NCBI GenBank assembly: GCA_041572275.1
Contig: JBFFSQ010000002.1
Location: 1 to 64,000 of the forward strand
Direction of reading: 5' to 3'
Length of the DNA stretch: 64,000 bases
From: JBFFSQ01 sp041572275
Lineage (GTDB): Bacteria; Pseudomonadota; Gammaproteobacteria; SZUA-229
Positions 17,527 to 26,707 of the stretch are shown piece after piece (position 1 is the first letter of the stretch; each line of letters starts with the position of its first letter). A program made the position numbers and the translations under genes. The notes beneath the pieces are model-generated. The model saw only the letters and a list, made by a program, of their open reading frames with translations, had not been told where the DNA came from and searched no databases.

Positions 17527-18324
17527 GTGCCTGATATAAAAGTGAGTGGACTGACGATATACCCGGTTAAATCATTAGCACATATCGATTTAAGCTCATC
17601 ACTCATCGACTCATTCGGTCTATCGTATGATCGACGATGGATGCTTGTTGATCACCAAAATCGATATATTACGCAACGTCAACATGCCCGTATGTGTTTA
17701 ATTCAGACTCAATTAAATGCCATGCAACTGACGCTGAGCGCACCTGACATGCCTGATATTGTGATTACGCCAGCTTCGAATCCAGTACAACGTCAGGTAA
17801 CCGTCTGGGATGATCAATGTAGTGCCATCGATTGCGGTAATAATGCCGCTGACTGGCTAAGTCAATTTCTAGGTATTACTTGCAGATTAGTCTACTTCCC
17901 TGATGATGAAATACGTATTGTCGACCAAAACTATGCACAAGCAGGTGATAGTACAGCTTTTAGCGATGGCTTTCCCATACTGCTGATTTCACAGTCCTCA
18001 CTGGATGATCTCAATAGTCGTCTGAATAGTCCCGTCCCTATGGTCAGATTCAGGCCTAATATTGTTGTCTCTGGCTGCGCTCCATTTGCTGAAGACAGCT
18101 GGAAGAAAATACGCATCGGGAATGTAATCTTCAGACTGGTAAAACCCTGCAGCCGATGCGTTATTCCGACTATCAACATTGATAGCGCTGAAAAATCACC
18201 AGAGCCTATTCGCACTCTAAGTACATACAGGAAACGTAATAATAAAGTGTTTTTTGGACAGAATGTTATCGCTGAAGGCACAGGCAGCCTATCACTCAAT
18301 ATGCCTGTAGAAATACTTGAATAA
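17527..18324 (+). CDS. MOSC-domain protein (YcbX-like)
   Basis: A 265-residue protein with an N-terminal MOSC_N beta-barrel (IKVSGLTIYPVKSLAHI, DRRWMLVDHQNRYITQRQ) and a C-terminal MOSC domain (ALS-type stretch AFSDGFPILLISQSSLDDLNSRL, VRFRPNIVVSG, then KPCSRCVIPTINID with the conserved Cys). From family knowledge these bind molybdenum cofactor; E. coli YcbX reduces N-hydroxylated bases with it. It starts with GTG, GGAG lying 6 nt upstream. It lacks the ferredoxin domain at the C-terminus found in YcbX. Probably in an operon with the DUF1415 gene. Confidence 0.88.
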   Translation: MPDIKVSGLTIYPVKSLAHIDLSSSLIDSFGLSYDRRWMLVDHQNRYITQRQHARMCLIQTQLNAMQLTLSAPDMPDIVITPASNPVQRQVTVWDDQCSAIDCGNNAADWLSQFLGITCRLVYFPDDEIRIVDQNYAQAGDSTAFSDGFPILLISQSSLDDLNSRLNSPVPMVRFRPNIVVSGCAPFAEDSWKKIRIGNVIFRLVKPCSRCVIPTINIDSAEKSPEPIRTLSTYRKRNNKVFFGQNVIAEGTGSLSLNMPVEILE

Positions 18325-18388
18325 AGGCGTTTATATTACTATTAATTAATGATGCACAGGGACAGCATATACACCCAGTGAGATTTTA

Positions 18389-19669
18389 TTAAACATAAAA
18401 ATAAAATGTCGCTCCTTTACCTTCTTCACTTTCTGCCCATATTTTTCCACCATGGCGGTGGATGATACGCTGCACTGTTGCCAAACCTATACCGGTACCT
18501 TCAAACTCATTACCGTGAAGCCTTTGAAAAGCCCCAAATAATTTACCCGCATATTTCATATCAAAGCCAACACCATTATCACGCACAAAATAGACATCTT
18601 TGTCATCTATTACCGTGTAGCCCAGCTTGATAACTACCTGTTCGCTGTCTCTAGAATATTTGAGGGCATTGCCCAGTAAATTATCTAGAACAATTGCTAA
18701 CAGCTGCCTATCTCCTACCACTTTGAGATTGGGTTCAATCTGGATATCAACAGCTTTCTGGTAACCCGCCTCAGTCAGGTTATTTATTACAGATCTCGCA
18801 AGTTCAGACAAATCAACCGGGCCTTTTATCAAAGGCAACTGGTTCATTCGCGACAATCGTAGTAAATCCTGTATCAGATCATCCATTCGATGACTAGCAT
18901 TTAAAATCCTGTGCAAATAATCCATTCCAGTTTCATCAAGCTGATCGACACAATCCTCGAGCAAGGCCCTGGAAAAACCTTCAATCGACCGTAAAGGTGC
19001 GCGCAAGTCATGTGATACAGAATAACTAAATGACTCCAGCTCCCGATTTGTAGACTCGAGTACTGCAGTTCTCTCTTTTACTCTTTGTTCAAGATCTGCA
19101 TTCAGTGATTGCAGCTCTTTGTAAAGGTAGGCATTTTCAACACCTGCGGTAACTTGTGATGCGAACATTGAAAGAATATCCAGATCATTTTTATTAAAGT
19201 CACACCCATCAAGTTTATTAACTGCAGCAATCCCGCCGAGAAAATACTGTTTACCAATCAGTGGCACTAGTACCAAAGTACCTGCTTCCTTTTCCCATTT
19301 ATTTCTTTCTTCGTCACCCAAATCATCCAGAACTCCCTGCCACCAGGCGCGCTTATGTCTCCACACCCATCCACACACACCAATATCCAGCGACAAGGTT
19401 TCGCCCACAATCTCATCCACATTCTTGCCAAAACCTGCACGATAAGTATATTGAGTAAATTCTTTATTTAACACAGGGATCAATATCGTTTCTGCATTTA
19501 TTATTCTGGAAGCACGTTCTGCAATTAACTGAAGCAAACTATCAAGATCGAGCTGGTGAGCGGCTGCATCACTCGTTTCCTTGAGGATCGAAATTTCTTT
19601 TTCGCGATTGATTAGCTGCTGTTCAAGCTCAGCAATTCTGGCACTGTCTGTTGCTTTACTTGCACACAT
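18389..19669 (-). CDS. GAF-domain sensor histidine kinase
   Basis: A 426-residue cytoplasmic kinase with no membrane segment. An N-terminal coiled coil (about 8-35) leads to a GAF domain (about 40-190: LIAERASRIINAETILIPVL, FASQVTAGVENAYLY), another coiled coil, a HisKA domain with the phospho-acceptor His in SYSVSHDLRAPLRSIEGF, and an HATPase domain (N-box DNLLGNALKYS, G1 VRDNGVGFD, G2 GTGIGLATVQRI). The start at ATG 19669 has GGGA 7 nt upstream. There is no receiver or adjacent regulator. The ligand of the GAF domain is unknown. Confidence 0.92.
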   Translation of the reverse strand: MCASKATDSARIAELEQQLINREKEISILKETSDAAAHQLDLDSLLQLIAERASRIINAETILIPVLNKEFTQYTYRAGFGKNVDEIVGETLSLDIGVCGWVWRHKRAWWQGVLDDLGDEERNKWEKEAGTLVLVPLIGKQYFLGGIAAVNKLDGCDFNKNDLDILSMFASQVTAGVENAYLYKELQSLNADLEQRVKERTAVLESTNRELESFSYSVSHDLRAPLRSIEGFSRALLEDCVDQLDETGMDYLHRILNASHRMDDLIQDLLRLSRMNQLPLIKGPVDLSELARSVINNLTEAGYQKAVDIQIEPNLKVVGDRQLLAIVLDNLLGNALKYSRDSEQVVIKLGYTVIDDKDVYFVRDNGVGFDMKYAGKLFGAFQRLHGNEFEGTGIGLATVQRIIHRHGGKIWAESEEGKGATFYFYV

Positions 19670-20010
19670 AATTGTTCCCAATCACAATAGATCTAACAAT
19701 ATGAGTATAGACACAGCTCAGCCCAATACAATAAAGCATTGTCTGCTTGTTTAACAAAAATATATCCGAATTTATTCGGGATTATGCAGCGCAAAATGGC
19801 ATTCTTTTGATACTTATCTGACCCCACACAAAGGAAACCAAAATTCAAGAACAGGGTCTGTGCACAGGCTTATTACATGTAAAGCAACACACCTGGTTGA
19901 ACAATCCAGTGCATACACAAGCTGATACTGACAGGCGTCGGATAAACGCCTGAACAGAGCAAAAACAATGCTTAACGTGGCAATTGATCAATTAACTTAA
20001 TGTAGACTGT
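19670..20010. other. Intergenic stretch with a short hairpin
   Basis: About 340 bp without a gene. CAGGCGT (19932-19938) and ACGCCTG (19946-19952) form a 7-bp stem with a 7-nt loop downstream of the minus-strand LCIB-like gene. No T-run follows, so termination is uncertain. The rest shows nothing recognisable. Confidence 0.4.
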
Positions 20011-21138
20011 CTAGAAAATTTTCACCTCTTTAACACTTTCCATAATTCGAATAGCTTCATCCATATTGATTTTATCTGGATTTTCATCACTCTGTTGAGC
20101 CAATATTTGATAGAGCTCATCCTGTTCCAGTGTGAACTGATGTCCATCTGCGGACTGTACAAATGCGGCCCAGGGTACAAATTTGGTCAATGGAAAAGTC
20201 TGCCCTTCCTGAGGTGATATATCAATATTCAGGCCGGCAATGTACACAACGCGTTTGCCACGATACCCTTTTTCCTTGGCAATTGTTCTGAACGTACGAT
20301 CAAATTCAACCTGCGTATTGATCATGGCTGCTACTAGCAAAGGTGATTCATTACTAACAATCCACGGCATGACTCGCAGGAGATTATTTTCAATGTGTGA
20401 CTGTCCTTCAATATCGCCTTTTATTTCCCGTTTAAAATAAAAATATTCAGGCTTTAAACCGTCACCAATTACCTGTCCATCTTTTGAACCCTTAAAGTAA
20501 TCGACCAGGCCATCATGTAATCTGAAACTTTTTGAGGTACTGTATGAATGCACAGGCTTAATTTCATCGTTATCAGACTTAATTAGCTTATCAACATGAA
20601 TAAACAAACCTTCCTTTCTATCCATATCAAGCAACTGATTATCAATAACCAGGAGCATTTCATCATTTTTATGATGTATATGGATATTATTAATCGCAAA
20701 CTTGTATTCCTCAGTATACCATTCCACGACATTACCGACCTTGCCACAACTATCTGACATTTCATTGTGTTCGGTACACATGCGACGATAAACCCCAAAT
20801 TCTTTCAACTCAGGGTCATATCCCACATGACTGGCATTGATGATCACCATGTCCTTACCGTGTTCTGCATGTGGCCCATGTCGATCAGTTGCAACAACAC
20901 CACCCACTACACCGTGATTAAATGGAAAAGTACCAAAATGCTTGCTGATCAGAATAATCGGATACCCCTGGCTTTCATCTGAACAGAATGCACGTGAGGG
21001 CATAATTTTACCCGGCTCAAACCCTAGTGATTTGCAGTAGTTATAGAGACGGGGAACAAAACTGCTATATCGGAACAGTCGATTCTCCAGTTTAAATTCT
21101 CCCAGTACATGACTGATATCTGCATTTGATTTAAACAT
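20011..21138 (-). CDS. LCIB/C-type carbonic anhydrase domain protein (probable)
   Basis: A 375-residue soluble protein. The N-terminal 130 residues carry a strongly patterned block: ISKHFGTFPFNHGVVGGVVATD, RHGPHAEHGKDMVIINASHVGYDPE, then VYRRMCTEHNEMSDSCGKV. This His/Cys-rich pattern matches what I recall of the limiting-CO2-inducible protein B/C (LCIB_C_CA) family, zinc carbonic anhydrases first known from algae and also present in bacteria. Candidate zinc ligands are in the FPFNHG, ASHVGYDP and SCGK motifs. The C-terminal half (INTQVEFDRTFRTIAKEKGYRGKRVVYIAGLNIDISP) is also family-like. A small acidic protein is encoded just upstream on the same strand. Catalysis is inferred, not shown. Confidence 0.62.
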   Translation of the reverse strand: MFKSNADISHVLGEFKLENRLFRYSSFVPRLYNYCKSLGFEPGKIMPSRAFCSDESQGYPIILISKHFGTFPFNHGVVGGVVATDRHGPHAEHGKDMVIINASHVGYDPELKEFGVYRRMCTEHNEMSDSCGKVGNVVEWYTEEYKFAINNIHIHHKNDEMLLVIDNQLLDMDRKEGLFIHVDKLIKSDNDEIKPVHSYSTSKSFRLHDGLVDYFKGSKDGQVIGDGLKPEYFYFKREIKGDIEGQSHIENNLLRVMPWIVSNESPLLVAAMINTQVEFDRTFRTIAKEKGYRGKRVVYIAGLNIDISPQEGQTFPLTKFVPWAAFVQSADGHQFTLEQDELYQILAQQSDENPDKINMDEAIRIMESVKEVKIF

Positions 21139-21223
21139 TATTATTTTCCAATCTAGAATCGCTTATTTAATTTGATGTTACGTATTTAAGATATCCGCTT
21201 TAATCCGAGTAATCTTCTCAAGT

Positions 21224-21445
21224 TTATAATTCAGGTCCTAGTATGAACTCTACTTCATTAAAACCGTTCTCTTCCAGGGCCTCCAGTATATCTTCCCAAT
21301 CATAATCCGGAATCTTTTCTTCTACACCGGCAATAATTCCTGTTGCTCGACGATAGATCTCATGCTCTTCATAATCATCCGGTATTTTTACCAGACGTAT
21401 TTTTTCACTCACTTTACTAGGCAATATCATTAATTTATCAGACAT
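21224..21445 (-). CDS. Small acidic protein upstream of the LCIB-like gene
   Basis: A 73-residue protein beginning MSDKLMILPSKVSEKIRLVKIP, with an acidic second half (DYDWEDILEALEENGFNEVEFIL). The ribosome site GGAG is 6 nt upstream of the ATG at 21445. It lies 85 bp before the LCIB-like gene in the same direction, so the two are probably co-transcribed. I do not recognise a family; the size and charge would suit a regulatory partner. Confidence 0.6.
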   Translation of the reverse strand: MSDKLMILPSKVSEKIRLVKIPDDYEEHEIYRRATGIIAGVEEKIPDYDWEDILEALEENGFNEVEFILGPEL

Positions 21446-21594
21446 ATTTATCTCCATTATTTTTGGACATACACTACAACTCTTTATTCCGGTGTCATGC
21501 CTTTATGAGCCATCACTGTTATATGCAGCTTACGCAACAATACTCATCGCCGTCTTTGATTTTATTCAAACAACCGTGATTATTCCTGATTCAA

Positions 21595-22140
21595 TCACAG
21601 CTTACATTGCGGCCAGCCATATCCCCAGCGCCAGGGCAACAGGCTACAGGGCTTGCCACCCGCGCGAACTGCCTGAAACATCATTTGTGCTGACAGACTA
21701 AATAATACTTTAATTTCCTCTCTTGAATGACCCGATGATTTCACCAATGCCTCACTAACCTGTTGCCCTGTTTGCTCCACACAGGCTTTCAATTCAGCAT
21801 CTGCCTGTAAGCGCTTCTCATAACCCTGCTCAGTGATCCCCTGCCAGTAAAGCTTATCATGAGCAACACAACAGGCCTGCCAGGGTGGCTGATGACCAAA
21901 ACGCTTATTAAACGCAGGCATCAAGGTTGCCATATACTGCCAGGCATCAGATAAACCACCACTACAACCATCGCTGGTAAATACCTGAATACCATCACTG
22001 GCATGGGCCTGCTCATGTGCTAGCCATTGCATCTGCATACGCTCGACCTCAATCATAGCCTCGGTCAGAGGATCTGCCATTGCAGCCCCCGTAACCAGCA
22101 GTATATTCATCAATAATCCCATAGATTTCAGCATCATCAT
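21595..22140 (-). CDS. Secreted phospholipase-A2-like protein
   Basis: A 181-residue protein with a signal peptide ending AMA-D. The mature part has SDGCSGGLSDAWQY (about 56-69) and PPWQACCVAHDKLYW (about 85-99). The CCVAHD string with its paired Cys and His-Asp dyad is like the catalytic helix CCxxHDxCY of secreted phospholipases A2, and DGCSGG could be a calcium/disulfide loop. The usual Cys of the HDxCY motif is replaced (HDKLY). A helical C-terminus ends PQCKL. Gene context gives no further clue. Enzyme activity is an inference from motif shape. Confidence 0.55.
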   Translation of the reverse strand: MMMLKSMGLLMNILLVTGAAMADPLTEAMIEVERMQMQWLAHEQAHASDGIQVFTSDGCSGGLSDAWQYMATLMPAFNKRFGHQPPWQACCVAHDKLYWQGITEQGYEKRLQADAELKACVEQTGQQVSEALVKSSGHSREEIKVLFSLSAQMMFQAVRAGGKPCSLLPWRWGYGWPQCKL

Positions 22141-22252
22141 TCATCATCTCATCAAGTACTCCCCGTTAACTCTAACAAAAATGAGTCCACGACAAGCTGG
22201 ATAAATCACCATACTGGTGAGCGTCGATGGCTAAACTTGACCTTTGCGCAAA

Positions 22253-22281
22253 TGTTCTCTAATCTTTCTCTATAGAGAACA
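22253..22281 (+). promoter_or_regulatory. Probable LexA operator
   Basis: A perfect 14-bp palindrome TTCTCTATAGAGAA (22266-22279) lies about 20 bp before the lexA start. A further copy of the half-site TTCTCTA occurs at 22255-22261 in direct orientation, so outer arms TGTTCTCT and AGAGAACA also form an inverted repeat with 21-bp spacing. Position and symmetry suggest autoregulation. The sequence differs from the E. coli CTGT-N8-ACAG box. Confidence 0.65.
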
Positions 22282-22298
22282 TATTGAAAGCATCAATC

Positions 22299-22889
22299 AT
22301 GATTACCAATAGCCAGCGTAAAACCCTGAAATTCATCCAGCATTTTGTCGCAGAACACGGCTACGCACCAACGCTGAAAGAAATCGCCGACGGCATTGGC
22401 ATCCTCTCCCGTGGCGTCGTGCACCGCTATGTACAGGCACTGATTGAGGCGGGTTATCTTGTTCATGATTCCGGTCGCCATCGCGGCCTGCATTTAGTTG
22501 AATCACAATCAATGACTCACCTGCCCCTGCTCGGTAAAATCGCTGCGGGCCAGCCCATCGAAGCCATTGAGGGTGAAAATGACATCAACCTGTCCAGCTT
22601 CTTCATGGGGCCTGGTCGTTTTGCCCTGAAAGTACAAGGCTCTTCCATGATTGATGCCGGCATACTGGATGGTGATATCGCCATTATCAAACAACAAAAT
22701 TATGCGCATAATGGCGATATTGTAGTGGCATTAATTGATAATAACGAAGCTACGCTCAAAACCTTCCACGCCGCTCCCAGCGGCCAGATCAAGTTAATCC
22801 CAGCTAATCAGCACATGCAGCCAATGATTTACGATGCTGAGCGCATACAAATACAAGGTGTGCTGATTGGTTCCATGCGTCGCTACTAG
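22299..22889 (+). CDS. lexA: LexA-type SOS repressor
   Basis: A 196-residue repressor/protease. The N-terminal winged helix (MITNSQRKTLKFIQHFVAEHGYAPTLKEIA) binds DNA; the C-terminal S24 domain has the cleavage site A83-G84 (KIAAGQP), the catalytic Ser in VQGSSMIDAGI (S116) and Lys in ATLKTF (K154). RecA-stimulated self-cleavage is expected. The recognition helix (GIGILSRGVVHRYVQAL) differs from E. coli LexA, in line with the different palindrome upstream. The start at ATG 22299 follows the family opening; a TTG 15 nt earlier is possible. A decayed Y-family polymerase gene follows, so this was probably an accessory lexA-polymerase cassette; a second lexA may exist elsewhere. Confidence 0.9.
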   Translation: MITNSQRKTLKFIQHFVAEHGYAPTLKEIADGIGILSRGVVHRYVQALIEAGYLVHDSGRHRGLHLVESQSMTHLPLLGKIAAGQPIEAIEGENDINLSSFFMGPGRFALKVQGSSMIDAGILDGDIAIIKQQNYAHNGDIVVALIDNNEATLKTFHAAPSGQIKLIPANQHMQPMIYDAERIQIQGVLIGSMRRY

Positions 22890-22936
22890 GTACCCGATCA
22901 TGATTGATACTAATATTGCCTGCCCAATCCTTTTGA

Positions 22937-23390
22937 GAACGGGCCATTGCCCTTATGGATATGAATGCCTTTTTCGCCTCAGTCGAAATGCGTGACTTCA
23001 CCGAACTGTGAGGTCGCCCCATCGCCGTTACCAATGGTATAAAGGGCACCTGCATCATCACATGTTCCTATGAGGCCCGAGCCCATGGCATTAAAACTGG
23101 TATGCGCCTCAATCAGGCCGCCTGGTAGCGCCAGATCTAATTCAGCGCCCCTCTCGCCCCAATATTTATGCCCAGGTATCAGCCGATATCATGCAGGACT
23201 TGAGCAACATCTACCCGGATGTGAAAGTATTTTCTGTCGATGAAGCATTTGTGGATATGACACACATGATGACGTAAATGAACGCTACGGAGAAATGTCT
23301 CTGATACCCGCTCGGTTGCTAAAACGCTCCAGCATGGCCAATGTCATTGCGCCTTCATGGAAGCTTAATGGACACCGCCAATCAATTTAA
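22937..23390 (+). pseudogene. Decayed Y-family DNA polymerase (DinB/UmuC-like) gene
   Basis: Downstream of lexA the translation reads ERAIALMDMNAFFASVEMRD, an in-frame TGA, GRPIAVTN, CSYEARAHGIKTGMRL, more stops, then after a frameshift APDLIQRPSRPNIYAQVSADIM and VKVFSVDEAFVDMTH. These are the first catalytic blocks of a Y-family polymerase (DMNAFFASVE and SVDEAF hold the metal-binding acids). The sequence then jumps to the C-terminus (ERYGEMSLIPARLLKRSSM, ending HRQSI before TAA). About 250 central codons are missing. The gene cannot make an active enzyme. It starts 48 bp after lexA and was probably co-transcribed with it. Confidence 0.85.
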
Positions 23391-23547
23391 GTTGTCTATA
23401 ACATCGGCTGTAACACAGGAACCGTGATAGACCAACCTGAAATCATGCGATTCTATTTGTAGTAATTCATAATACAACGAGGCATAAGAAAAATATCTAA
23501 CCTTAAAGCACTAAAATTTAGATCAAAGTACTAATAAACTGTTGTAT

Positions 23548-24192
23548 TTAGGCTTCAATTAGACCATTTCGTATAGCCAACCGGGTCAGGTCGACAATGC
23601 TTTTAGCCTGTAACTTATTCATAATATGTGTACGATGATTACTGACAGTTTTAGGACTCAAGTGAAGATCTTCAGATATTTCGACGACTGTACGACCATC
23701 AGCCAGCAAGCAAAAGACTTCAAACTCACGCTCTGATAAACATTTAACTTTTTCATCATCCGATGTATGCGTATCATCTGAGCTAATATCTTTAATATCT
23801 GCACTCAGATAACTCTGACCTTTGATGATTATATCAACGGCCTTAGTTAGTTCTTCAGGTGCACTGCGTTTAGTAACATAACCTTTGGCACCTGCTTTTT
23901 GGACGCGACTTACATAGGCATGATCATCACGCATACTTAAAACTAGAACTTTTGCATTATTGTCTTTGGCTTGCAAATGTTTAACACCTTCAAGTCCACC
24001 CATACCAGGCATCATAAGATCCATGATAACGGCATCCGGCTTATATTCATTGTATATACTACAAGCCTCTTCAGCTGTATCGACTTCACGAATTTCATAA
24101 TCTGCATCACTTTCAAGCAAGTATCTGAAACCGGCCCGTACTATTGTATGGTCATCAACAAGTAATAACTTTGGTTTATCATGTTTTAACAT
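23548..24192 (-). CDS. NarL/FixJ-type response regulator
   Basis: A 214-residue regulator. The receiver has DDHTIVRAGF, the phospho-acceptor Asp in AVIMDLMMPGMGG, Ser/Thr in VLSMRDD and Lys in GYVTKRS. The LuxR-type helix-turn-helix is LSEREFEVFCLLADGRTVVEISEDLHLSPKTVSNHRTHIMNKL. GGAG lies 6 nt before the ATG. It is 15 bp downstream of the PAS kinase with a HisKA_3 domain, its evident partner (NarX/UhpB-type pair). It is the last gene of the long chemosensory-like operon; target promoters are unknown. Confidence 0.94.
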   Translation of the reverse strand: MLKHDKPKLLLVDDHTIVRAGFRYLLESDADYEIREVDTAEEACSIYNEYKPDAVIMDLMMPGMGGLEGVKHLQAKDNNAKVLVLSMRDDHAYVSRVQKAGAKGYVTKRSAPEELTKAVDIIIKGQSYLSADIKDISSDDTHTSDDEKVKCLSEREFEVFCLLADGRTVVEISEDLHLSPKTVSNHRTHIMNKLQAKSIVDLTRLAIRNGLIEA

Positions 24193-24207
24193 AATTAATC
24201 TCCACCA

Positions 24208-26229
24208 CTATCCTTTTACAATGTGTAAATTATTCAATTTAGTCATTTTTGTATTAAGATCCAGTAGAGCACTGACCTTAACACCGTGACCTTTATCACT
24301 GATTATATTCAAGTGCCCTGACAAAGCTGTCACTCGTTCTTTTATACCCTGCAACCCCATTCTCTTTTTTTTCTTTGTACTCTTTTGTGCAGATATAACA
24401 TCCATACCAACACCATCATCTTCGACCGACACTAATAATGTATCCTGATTAAATACTAATGAATCGCCATTATCCTTAATCACATTCATACTATGAAGCC
24501 GTCTATCAGCTACTGTTTTAATTTCACGCTTAATGACTACTTTCACATTTGACGCCATGGCATATTTAGATATATTTGTCAGACATTCCTGAATTATTCT
24601 ATACACGGATATCTTAACCACTTCGTCGAGACTATTAATATCACCAATTATGTTGACTTCACACTTGATTCCCATTGTTTCTAACTGTGAGCGTTCTACA
24701 CAATTATATATAGCTTCATCAAAACCAAGACTGTCGATAATATCTGGACGTAGACGATGCATGATATTACTTACAACATCGTATAATCGACCAGACAAAT
24801 CAATAATTGAATTACCCAGACTTCTAATTTCAGAATAAGCATCACCAGCCTGTGTCTTTACAGCTGTAGCAAGGCTTTTTACTGCAGTAATAGACTGACC
24901 AAGCTCATCATGTAATTCACGTGCTAAATTACGTCTTTCCTCTTCCTGTATTTCAACAAGTCTTTGAGCCAATTTACGATTATCATTTAGCAAATGAACC
25001 AGTTGCTCTTCACCAAGTTTTTGCTCAGTTATATCAACAGAAAACCCTACAGCACCAAAATTAGTCCAGCTATCGAAAAATATAGACGTCAAAAACCACC
25101 ACGGCCGTCCTTCAAATCGGCCTTTACTTTCGAATATAACAGTCTCACCAGACAGTGCCGAATCGATCATCTTATCCATACCGACAAATAAACCATAACC
25201 AGGCTTTCCAACCCAATCCATATCCTTGACACCCATACGTTGCAAGCCTTTACCTCGAATATCAACGAGTATGCCATTTTTGTCGATTCTAAAGAAGATA
25301 ACGGGCATACGACCAAGAATTGAAGAAAATACTTCAACATTGTACTGTATCGCTTTTTTCGCCCTGACTGACTCTGTAACATCAGTCGAGGTACCTGTTA
25401 TTGCAACAACATCTCCAGTATCATCATATTTTGGTTTAGCGCTATACATCATCTGTATTAAGTCGCCATATTTTGTGACATGATTTGAAATAACATCAGA
25501 AACACTATTACCAGATAAAACCTGAAGTGATACATCAATAAAATCACTAGCTGACTTACTTGACATAAATTCACTATAACGGCGACCAATCATTTCTGCA
25601 GGTCTATAACCATAAATAGCATAACTAGCTTTATTAACGTAGGTAAAATAACCCTGATTATCAATTTCCCAAATTAGATCTTTTGACGCTTCAACAAGAT
25701 TTTGATAATCCATCTCCTTCTCTTCGAGAAGACGTGCCGTATGCAGACACTGTAATTGTGAATTTATTTGCTCTACAAAGTGACTGGTAATTTCTACGGC
25801 GAGCTCTGTATCAACCTGATTAGATCCCGCAAAAAAAACCAGACCTATAATACGTTCCTGAGAATCATATGCAGTAAACGAGACCATGGATTCTGCATTT
25901 ATGGCAGTAAGCAAAGCATCCATCGGAAAGATGGTACAAACATTATTTTTTTCAACAAAGCTTGACGTTTTTACAAGCGTCTTAATTGTTTCCTGTTCGA
26001 GCACTGGAGCGCTACTAATAACATTTTTATTTTGATAATATTCCGCAAGAAGATTAACTGAAAATGATTTTGCAGTAGCCAACTCATAAACACACCCATA
26101 ATGCATGTTGAACGTTTTAGTTATAACTTCAACAAAACGATGAAAGCTATCACTAGCTTTTGCAAAATTTATGTCTTTTGATATCTCAAAAATCAAAACT
26201 CCTTTTTCATGTTCATTTAATTGACCCAT
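24208..26229 (-). CDS. PAS-domain histidine kinase (HisKA_3 type)
   Basis: A 673-residue cytoplasmic kinase. An N-terminal GAF-like region (about 15-165) is followed by a PAS domain (about 170-285: LVEASKDLIWEIDNQGYFTYVN, GTSTDVTESVRAKKA), a second PAS (about 290-405, ending SVDITEQKLGEEQL), then HisKA_3 with the His in RRNLARELHDELGQSITAVK and an HATPase domain (VEDDGVGMD, KKKKRMGLQGIKERV). There are no membrane segments. It pairs with the NarL-type regulator 15 bp downstream and is 22 bp after a CheW-like gene, linking two-component control to the chemosensory block. Confidence 0.92.
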   Translation of the reverse strand: MGQLNEHEKGVLIFEISKDINFAKASDSFHRFVEVITKTFNMHYGCVYELATAKSFSVNLLAEYYQNKNVISSAPVLEQETIKTLVKTSSFVEKNNVCTIFPMDALLTAINAESMVSFTAYDSQERIIGLVFFAGSNQVDTELAVEITSHFVEQINSQLQCLHTARLLEEKEMDYQNLVEASKDLIWEIDNQGYFTYVNKASYAIYGYRPAEMIGRRYSEFMSSKSASDFIDVSLQVLSGNSVSDVISNHVTKYGDLIQMMYSAKPKYDDTGDVVAITGTSTDVTESVRAKKAIQYNVEVFSSILGRMPVIFFRIDKNGILVDIRGKGLQRMGVKDMDWVGKPGYGLFVGMDKMIDSALSGETVIFESKGRFEGRPWWFLTSIFFDSWTNFGAVGFSVDITEQKLGEEQLVHLLNDNRKLAQRLVEIQEEERRNLARELHDELGQSITAVKSLATAVKTQAGDAYSEIRSLGNSIIDLSGRLYDVVSNIMHRLRPDIIDSLGFDEAIYNCVERSQLETMGIKCEVNIIGDINSLDEVVKISVYRIIQECLTNISKYAMASNVKVVIKREIKTVADRRLHSMNVIKDNGDSLVFNQDTLLVSVEDDGVGMDVISAQKSTKKKKRMGLQGIKERVTALSGHLNIISDKGHGVKVSALLDLNTKMTKLNNLHIVKG

Positions 26230-26251
26230 AGCTTTATTTTTTCTTAATCAT

Positions 26252-26707
26252 TTAACGAATAGACATCAAAGCATCTGAAAATATTTTAGGTATATCGATA
26301 ATGGGTATAGGCGCATGTTCGTCATTTGAAAAACATGATATTGAAATCTTCTGCCATAAACTTGAAGAGACTGGAAGATTACAGGCATCATCATTAGTTA
26401 CAGTCTGTAAAGCGGGTGTATCTGCAAGATGCAAACCACCATATTTAAGTCCACCTTTTTTATCCTTGTATACTGCAATTGCAACCAGATTCCTACGATA
26501 AACTAAAGTTGAATCATTTAACCAGGCCGACAAATCTAAAACAGGTATTACCATACTATTCCAGAGTATTACATGGTTACAGTAACTTGGTGCCTTAGGT
26601 ACATATATTAATTCTGGATTATCGACAATATGAATTAACTCCATCTGCCCAACTGCTGCTGATAGAACGTGATCTAGTTGCATTACCCACGCTGATACAC
26701 CATTCAT
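26252..26707 (-). CDS. CheW-like domain protein
   Basis: A 151-residue divergent CheW-fold protein (MNGVSAWVMQLDHVLSAAVG, ...YCNHVILWNSMVIPVLDLSAWL, ...KYGGLHLADTP, ...IPIIDIPKIF). The alternating strands and the ILWNSMVIPVLDL block match CheW adaptor domains, which couple receptors to CheA. It lies between another CheW-like gene and the PAS kinase on the same strand. Sequence divergence means the fold call is from pattern only. Confidence 0.7.
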   Translation of the reverse strand: MNGVSAWVMQLDHVLSAAVGQMELIHIVDNPELIYVPKAPSYCNHVILWNSMVIPVLDLSAWLNDSTLVYRRNLVAIAVYKDKKGGLKYGGLHLADTPALQTVTNDDACNLPVSSSLWQKISISCFSNDEHAPIPIIDIPKIFSDALMSIR

